From: CADEDH01 sp047971245
Lineage (GTDB): Bacteria > Actinomycetota > Acidimicrobiia > Acidimicrobiales > SZUA-35
Assembly (NCBI GenBank): GCA_047971245.1
Contig: JBKDZN010000219.1
Span: 16,093-80,092 of the forward strand
Direction: 5' to 3'
Length of the DNA: 64,000 nucleotides
The position numbers and the translations under genes are program-made. The notes beneath the pieces were generated by a model, which saw nothing but the letters and a program-made list of their open reading frames with translations, was not told the origin of the DNA and did not search any database. Below, piece after piece: positions 60,364-64,000 of the stretch; position 1 is the first letter of the stretch, and every line of letters starts with the position of its first letter.

Positions 60364-61149
60364 ATGGCCAACGAGCAGGACCCGTCCACCATCGTCGTCG
60401 ACATCGACGCCGGCATCGCCACGGTGACCCTGAACCGTCCGGAACGGCTCAACGGGATCACCAACACCATGATGATCGAGCTCCACCGGGCCCTCGTCAC
60501 CCTGGCGCATGACCCCGACGTCCGGGTCCTGGTCCTCACCGGTGCCGGCAAGGGGTTCTGCCCCGGAGCCGATCTGAAGCACTACAGCGACGGGGAGGCC
60601 GACCAGCCCCTCCCGGCGGAGACCTTCGACATCACCCTGCTGCTCCACGAGATGCCGGCGGTGACCATCGCAGCGGTGAACGGGGCCTGCGCCGGGGCCG
60701 GCCTCGGGTGGGCGGCGGCCTGCGACCTGCGGGTGGCCGCCGAGGGGGCCCGCTTCTCCTCCGCCTTCCTCGACGTGGCCGTGGCCGGCGACATGGCGGG
60801 GCCCTGGACCCTGCCCCGCATCCTGGGGGCGGCCAAGGCCCGCGAGCTCTACTTCCTTCCCGAGAAGTTCGACGCCGCCGAGGCGCACCGGATCGGCCTG
60901 GTCTCCCGGGTGTTCCCCGACGCGTCGTTCCCGGCCGAGACCCGGGCCCTGGCCGAACGCCTGGCCGGGAAGGCCCCGCTCGCCCTGCGGGGGATGAAGG
61001 CCAACTTCGTGGCCGCCGAGCGCACCAGCCTGGCCGACTTCATCGCCCTGGAAACCGAGCGTCATCAGCGCATCACGGCCAGCGACGACTGCCGGGAGGC
61101 CTTCTCGGCCTTCGTCGAGAAGCGGGTCCCCACCTTCAAGGGCCGGTAG
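60364..61149 (+). CDS. Enoyl-CoA hydratase/isomerase
   Basis: A 261-residue crotonase-fold protein. RPERLNGITNTM, GAGKGFCPGADLK near residue 62, and the NGACAGAGLG turn near 110 mark the oxyanion hole; the catalytic Glu positions are not certain (FLDVAVAGDMAG). It may hydrate enoyl-CoAs in fatty acid or amino acid breakdown. CATGCT lies 6 nt before the ATG. Transcription probably ends at the hairpin 61150-61190. Confidence 0.9.
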   Translation: MANEQDPSTIVVDIDAGIATVTLNRPERLNGITNTMMIELHRALVTLAHDPDVRVLVLTGAGKGFCPGADLKHYSDGEADQPLPAETFDITLLLHEMPAVTIAAVNGACAGAGLGWAAACDLRVAAEGARFSSAFLDVAVAGDMAGPWTLPRILGAAKARELYFLPEKFDAAEAHRIGLVSRVFPDASFPAETRALAERLAGKAPLALRGMKANFVAAERTSLADFIALETERHQRITASDDCREAFSAFVEKRVPTFKGR

Positions 61150-61190
61150 GCCCGTCCCGTCCGGCCGCCTCCCGGCGGGACGGGACGGGC
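61150..61190. terminator. Bidirectional terminator hairpin
   Basis: GCCCGTCCCGTCC (61150-61162) pairs perfectly with GGACGGGACGGGC (61178-61190). It lies exactly between the stops of the convergent enoyl-CoA hydratase and VOC genes. No U-tract is present. Confidence 0.7.
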
Positions 61191-61192
61191 GG

Positions 61193-61966
61193 TCAGACCA
61201 GGGTCATGCGCATCCCGCACAGGGTCACCGTGCGACCATCGATGGGAACCCCGGCTCCGGCGGCGGCCGTGAGCACCGCGTCGGCGTCGGTGGCCCGCAG
61301 GCTGATACCGCCCAGGCCGTCGCCGCGCCCGTCGGTGGCGGGGACGAACCGGACCTCGGCGTTGTCGAGGGGCATGACGAGGGAACCGTCGTCCCGGGAG
61401 CCGACCGCGATCTCGGCGATGTCCCCCCAGGTCTTCGCTACCTGGGCCGGATGCTCGGCCTGGATCTCGGCGGCGACGATGGCGTCCACCCGGTCGGTGC
61501 GCCGGGCCGACTCCCAACCCGTGTTCCCGGCCGGTTCCCACGGACCGTCCACGTCATGCGCCCGGGTCCCACGCTGCTCGTCGATCTCGAAGAACGAGCC
61601 GCCGGTGTCCTTGGGGTGGAGCTGCATGCAGACGTAGTCGTCCCGTTCGAAGCTGAACACCTCACGGATCCCCAGCTCCTTCACCCGGGCCCGCCGGGGC
61701 GGATGGGTGTCGCACTGGGTGATCACCATGTAGCCGCCGTCACCCCGCCGCCGCTCCAGGTAACGGCCGGCCGTGGTGCCCTCGGCCACCGGCGCCACCA
61801 CCTCGAGGAACTGATTCCCCACCGGCAGCAGGGCGTTCTCCAGGCCGAACTGGGCCACTCCCTTGTCCCGGAAGCACACCTCCAGCCCCAACACCTGCCG
61901 GAACTGTTCCAGCACCGGCTCCAACTCCTCGGCCACCAAGGCGATCTGCCGTAGACGCAACCACAT
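61193..61966 (-). CDS. VOC-family protein with two glyoxalase-like modules
   Basis: A 257-residue protein. It starts MWLRLRQIALVAEELEP, followed by GNQFLEVVAP and GGSFFEIDEQRG, which give repeated beta-alpha-beta-beta-beta modules and metal-binding Glu residues. It probably belongs to the glyoxalase-like domain family (Glyoxalase_3). Substrate unknown. ATG 61966 is chosen, as an SD-like GAGGGG lies upstream; a longer GTG start at 62002 is possible. Confidence 0.75.
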   Translation of the reverse strand: MWLRLRQIALVAEELEPVLEQFRQVLGLEVCFRDKGVAQFGLENALLPVGNQFLEVVAPVAEGTTAGRYLERRRGDGGYMVITQCDTHPPRRARVKELGIREVFSFERDDYVCMQLHPKDTGGSFFEIDEQRGTRAHDVDGPWEPAGNTGWESARRTDRVDAIVAAEIQAEHPAQVAKTWGDIAEIAVGSRDDGSLVMPLDNAEVRFVPATDGRGDGLGGISLRATDADAVLTAAAGAGVPIDGRTVTLCGMRMTLV

Positions 61967-62156
61967 CGGACCCGTCCCCTCTCGTTCCTCGCTCGTTCTC
62001 ACGCCTGGCCCGGCGGTCGTTCACGCGACGACCGGGCGACCACGCCGAACCTAGCCGTCGGGACCTACCGTGTCCGATCCGGTGGTCGGTCAATGGCCAG
62101 TAGCATCGGCTCCCGATGGCGCCCGACTCCCTCCTCCCCCGGCGGCACGACCGCTG

Positions 62157-63326
62157 ATGCGCTTCACGGCCCGGACCACCAGCCTCCTCCCGTCCCCCAT
62201 CGCCGAGGCCCACGCCCTGGTTCCCCTCCGGTCGGGGACGAGACGCCTGCTCGACCTGTCCCAGGCCGCCCCCAGCTATCCGCCGGCGCCGGTCGTGGCC
62301 GAACGGGTGGCCGACGTCGCCCACACCACCGACGGCGGCCGCTACGCGCCACCTCCGGGACTCCCGTCGCTCGACACCGCCTTCGCGGCCGAGATCTCGT
62401 CGGACTACCGAACCTCGATCGGCCCCGGCCATGTGCTGCCGACCGGTGGTTGCAACCAGGCGTTCTGTGTGGTCACCTCCGCCCTGACTGAACCGGGCGA
62501 CGAGGTCATCGTGCCCGTCCCGTTCTACTTCAACCACGACATGTGGCTCCGGCTCGACGGGGTCACCCCGGTGTACCTCCATCCCCCACCGGGAGCGGTC
62601 GGTGACGCCCTGGTCCCCGACCCCGAACGGGCCGACGCCCTGATCACCGACCGGACCCGGGCCATCGTGCTCGTCACCCCCGGCAACCCGACCGGTGTGA
62701 CCATCCCGCCCGAGGTCCTCGACCGCTTCTGCGATCTGGCCGAGGCCAACGACCTGGCCCTGATCGTCGACGAGACGTACCGGAACTTCCGGCCGTCCAC
62801 CGACCCACCCCACCGGTTGTTCAACCGGCCCCGGTGGACCGACACCGTGATCAGCCTGCACAGCTTCTCGAAGGACCTGGCCATTCCCGGCTACCGGATG
62901 GGCGGCATCGTCGCCGGTCCCGCCGTGATCCAGGAGGTGATGAAACTGGTCGACTGTGTCCAGATCAGCGCCCCCCGCATCGGTCAGGAGGCGGTGGTGG
63001 CCGGTCTGTTGTGGGCCGGTCGGTGGCGGGACGCCCAACGGACCCGGGTCGCGGCCCGGGTGGCCGCGTTCCGGTCCGTCATGGCCGATCGCCCCGGCGG
63101 GTTCGAGCTGGTGTCGGCCGGCGCGTTCTTCGGATGGGTCCGCCACCCGTTCGAGGGCACCCCGAGCCCCAAGGTGGTCGAGCGGCTGGTCCTCGACCAC
63201 GACGTCCTCGCCATTCCCGGCACGGCGTTCACCCCCGAGGACGAGGGCCTGCTCCGCTTCAGCGTGGCCAACCTCGAACCGGACGAGCTGACCGACCTGT
63301 CGGTACGGCTCGTCGAGGCGGGCTGA
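62157..63326 (+). CDS. Class I/II aminotransferase
   Basis: A 389-residue PLP enzyme with the fold-type I motifs TGGCNQAF near residue 95, TPGNPTGV near 178, LIVDETYRNF near 202, the PLP Lys in SFSKDLAIPGYR near 240, and the C-terminal FSVANLEPDEL. The substrate is unknown. ATG 62157 fits the family; an upstream GTG at 62070 is in frame. TAGCAT at 62100-62105 is a possible -10. tlyA starts 8 nt downstream. Confidence 0.88.
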   Translation: MRFTARTTSLLPSPIAEAHALVPLRSGTRRLLDLSQAAPSYPPAPVVAERVADVAHTTDGGRYAPPPGLPSLDTAFAAEISSDYRTSIGPGHVLPTGGCNQAFCVVTSALTEPGDEVIVPVPFYFNHDMWLRLDGVTPVYLHPPPGAVGDALVPDPERADALITDRTRAIVLVTPGNPTGVTIPPEVLDRFCDLAEANDLALIVDETYRNFRPSTDPPHRLFNRPRWTDTVISLHSFSKDLAIPGYRMGGIVAGPAVIQEVMKLVDCVQISAPRIGQEAVVAGLLWAGRWRDAQRTRVAARVAAFRSVMADRPGGFELVSAGAFFGWVRHPFEGTPSPKVVERLVLDHDVLAIPGTAFTPEDEGLLRFSVANLEPDELTDLSVRLVEAG

Positions 63327-63333
63327 GGGCCCG

Positions 63334-64000
63334 ATGGCCCGGTCTCGACCCCGGTTCGTTCCCCTCATGCGACGCCTGCGGGCCACCCACCCGGCCCTGC
63401 CCACCCCCGAGGCCGCCGTCACCGACGGCCTCGTCACCGTCGACGGGGTGGTGCTGACCAACCCTTCCGCCCAGGTGCGGGCGGACGCCGCGGTGTCGGT
63501 GGCCGCCGTGACCCCGCTCCAGGGGTCCCGGAAACTGGCCGCCGCCCTCGACACGTTCGACGTCCCGGTGGCGGGGCGGATCGGGATGGACGTCGGGGCG
63601 TGCACCGGGGGGTTCACCTCCGTGCTCGTGGACGCCGGCGCCGCCACCGTCTACGCGGTAGAGGCGGGTTTCGGCCAGCTCCTCGGATCGCTCCGTCAGG
63701 ACCCCCGGGTGGTCAACCTGGAACGCACCAACCTGGGGGAGCTCACCCCGGCCCTGATCCCCGACCGGGTCGATCTGATCGTGATGGACCTGTCGTATCT
63801 GGCGGTGGCCGACGCCGTCGGCCAGCTGGAGACGCTCGACATCGCCCCCGATGCCGACCTGATCGCCCTGGTCAAACCGATGTACGAGCTGAGGCGGGCC
63901 GAACTGCCCACCGAACCCGCCGACCTCGAACGGGCGGTGGCCGAGGCCCGGGCCGGTGTCGACCGCGGGCGGTGGACGACCATCGACGTGGTCGACTCCC
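63334..64000 (+). CDS. tlyA: TlyA-family rRNA 2'-O-methyltransferase (partial)
   Basis: The gene runs off the right edge of the window; 222 codons are visible. It has a short S4-like N-terminus with a basic RRLRATHP stretch and DGLVTVDGVVL, then the SAM motif MDVGACTGGFTSVLVDAGA near residue 89. Later DLIVMDLSYL and ALVKPMYELRR match the FtsJ-like domain of TlyA, which methylates 16S and 23S rRNA and underlies capreomycin sensitivity in mycobacteria. It lies 8 nt after the aminotransferase gene. The GATG start is 63334. Confidence 0.85.
   Translation, partial: MARSRPRFVPLMRRLRATHPALPTPEAAVTDGLVTVDGVVLTNPSAQVRADAAVSVAAVTPLQGSRKLAAALDTFDVPVAGRIGMDVGACTGGFTSVLVDAGAATVYAVEAGFGQLLGSLRQDPRVVNLERTNLGELTPALIPDRVDLIVMDLSYLAVADAVGQLETLDIAPDADLIALVKPMYELRRAELPTEPADLERAVAEARAGVDRGRWTTIDVVDS

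Overview
The window is very GC-rich DNA, dense in genes, and reads as one continuous chromosome segment of an actinobacterium. The gene set (actinobacterial XPB helicase pair, AzlCD, classical menaquinone genes, Tat-exported peptidoglycan amidase, DUF445 and DUF427 proteins), frequent GTG starts and many apparently leaderless promoters fit the Actinomycetota. A fused PurL-PurQ and the overall style suggest an Acidimicrobiia-like lineage, but that placement is inference. I found 59 protein genes (one cut by the right edge, one probably a truncated remnant), two short leader ORFs, one cobalamin riboswitch, several repeats and operator-like palindromes, and no rRNA, tRNA, CRISPR array or insertion sequence.

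Layout. 1-5000: purine genes purC and a purLQ fusion, both on the minus strand. 5100-10150: a HAD nucleotidase and MauE-like pair, metY with a CoA-binding protein and an atypical SDR, a small lipoprotein, and azlCD. 10150-17130: a LysR regulator behind a 15-bp repeat array, a ROK regulator, a MerE-like membrane protein, a VOC protein, an ECF sigma factor with a membrane partner, and an exported beta-helix protein. 17130-25970 (minus): class III aminotransferase, XPB helicase with its overlapping partner, alpha/beta hydrolase, MFS exporter, and a GrdB-like gene interrupted by an in-frame UGA. 26060-34860: YceH, thiolase, a 73-bp repeat array, a Tat-exported amidase, DUF2085, class V aminotransferase, and a B12 importer btuFCD behind a cobalamin riboswitch.

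34900-52900: a scattered but nearly complete menaquinone set, menC, menH, menD, menB, menF and menE, broken by a lactonase-like hydrolase, a cytochrome P450 and its divergent LysR, and by a cyclase/TPP-enzyme pair and the bioY/TetR(BioQ-like) pair. menA and the final methyltransferase are not in the window. 52950-64000: nucleotidyltransferase, EamA transporter, ProA-like dehydrogenase and Pcm on the minus strand, a glutamyl-Q-tRNA synthetase lacking its N-terminal half-site, DUF445 and YbhN-like membrane proteins, enoyl-CoA hydratase, VOC protein, aminotransferase, and the start of tlyA.

The strongest unusual signals are: (1) an in-frame UGA at 25461-25463 in a GrdB/PrdB-family gene giving a U-x-x-C motif, a probable selenoprotein; (2) repeated -10 elements (TANNNT) 6-8 nt before ATG/GTG starts, meaning many leaderless mRNAs, two of which begin with tiny leader ORFs; (3) two tandem TGAAC-N3-GTTCA operators between bioY and its TetR regulator; (4) a cobalamin riboswitch with a visible Shine-Dalgarno-sequestering hairpin; (5) tandem repeat arrays upstream of a LysR gene and between thiolase and amidase genes.
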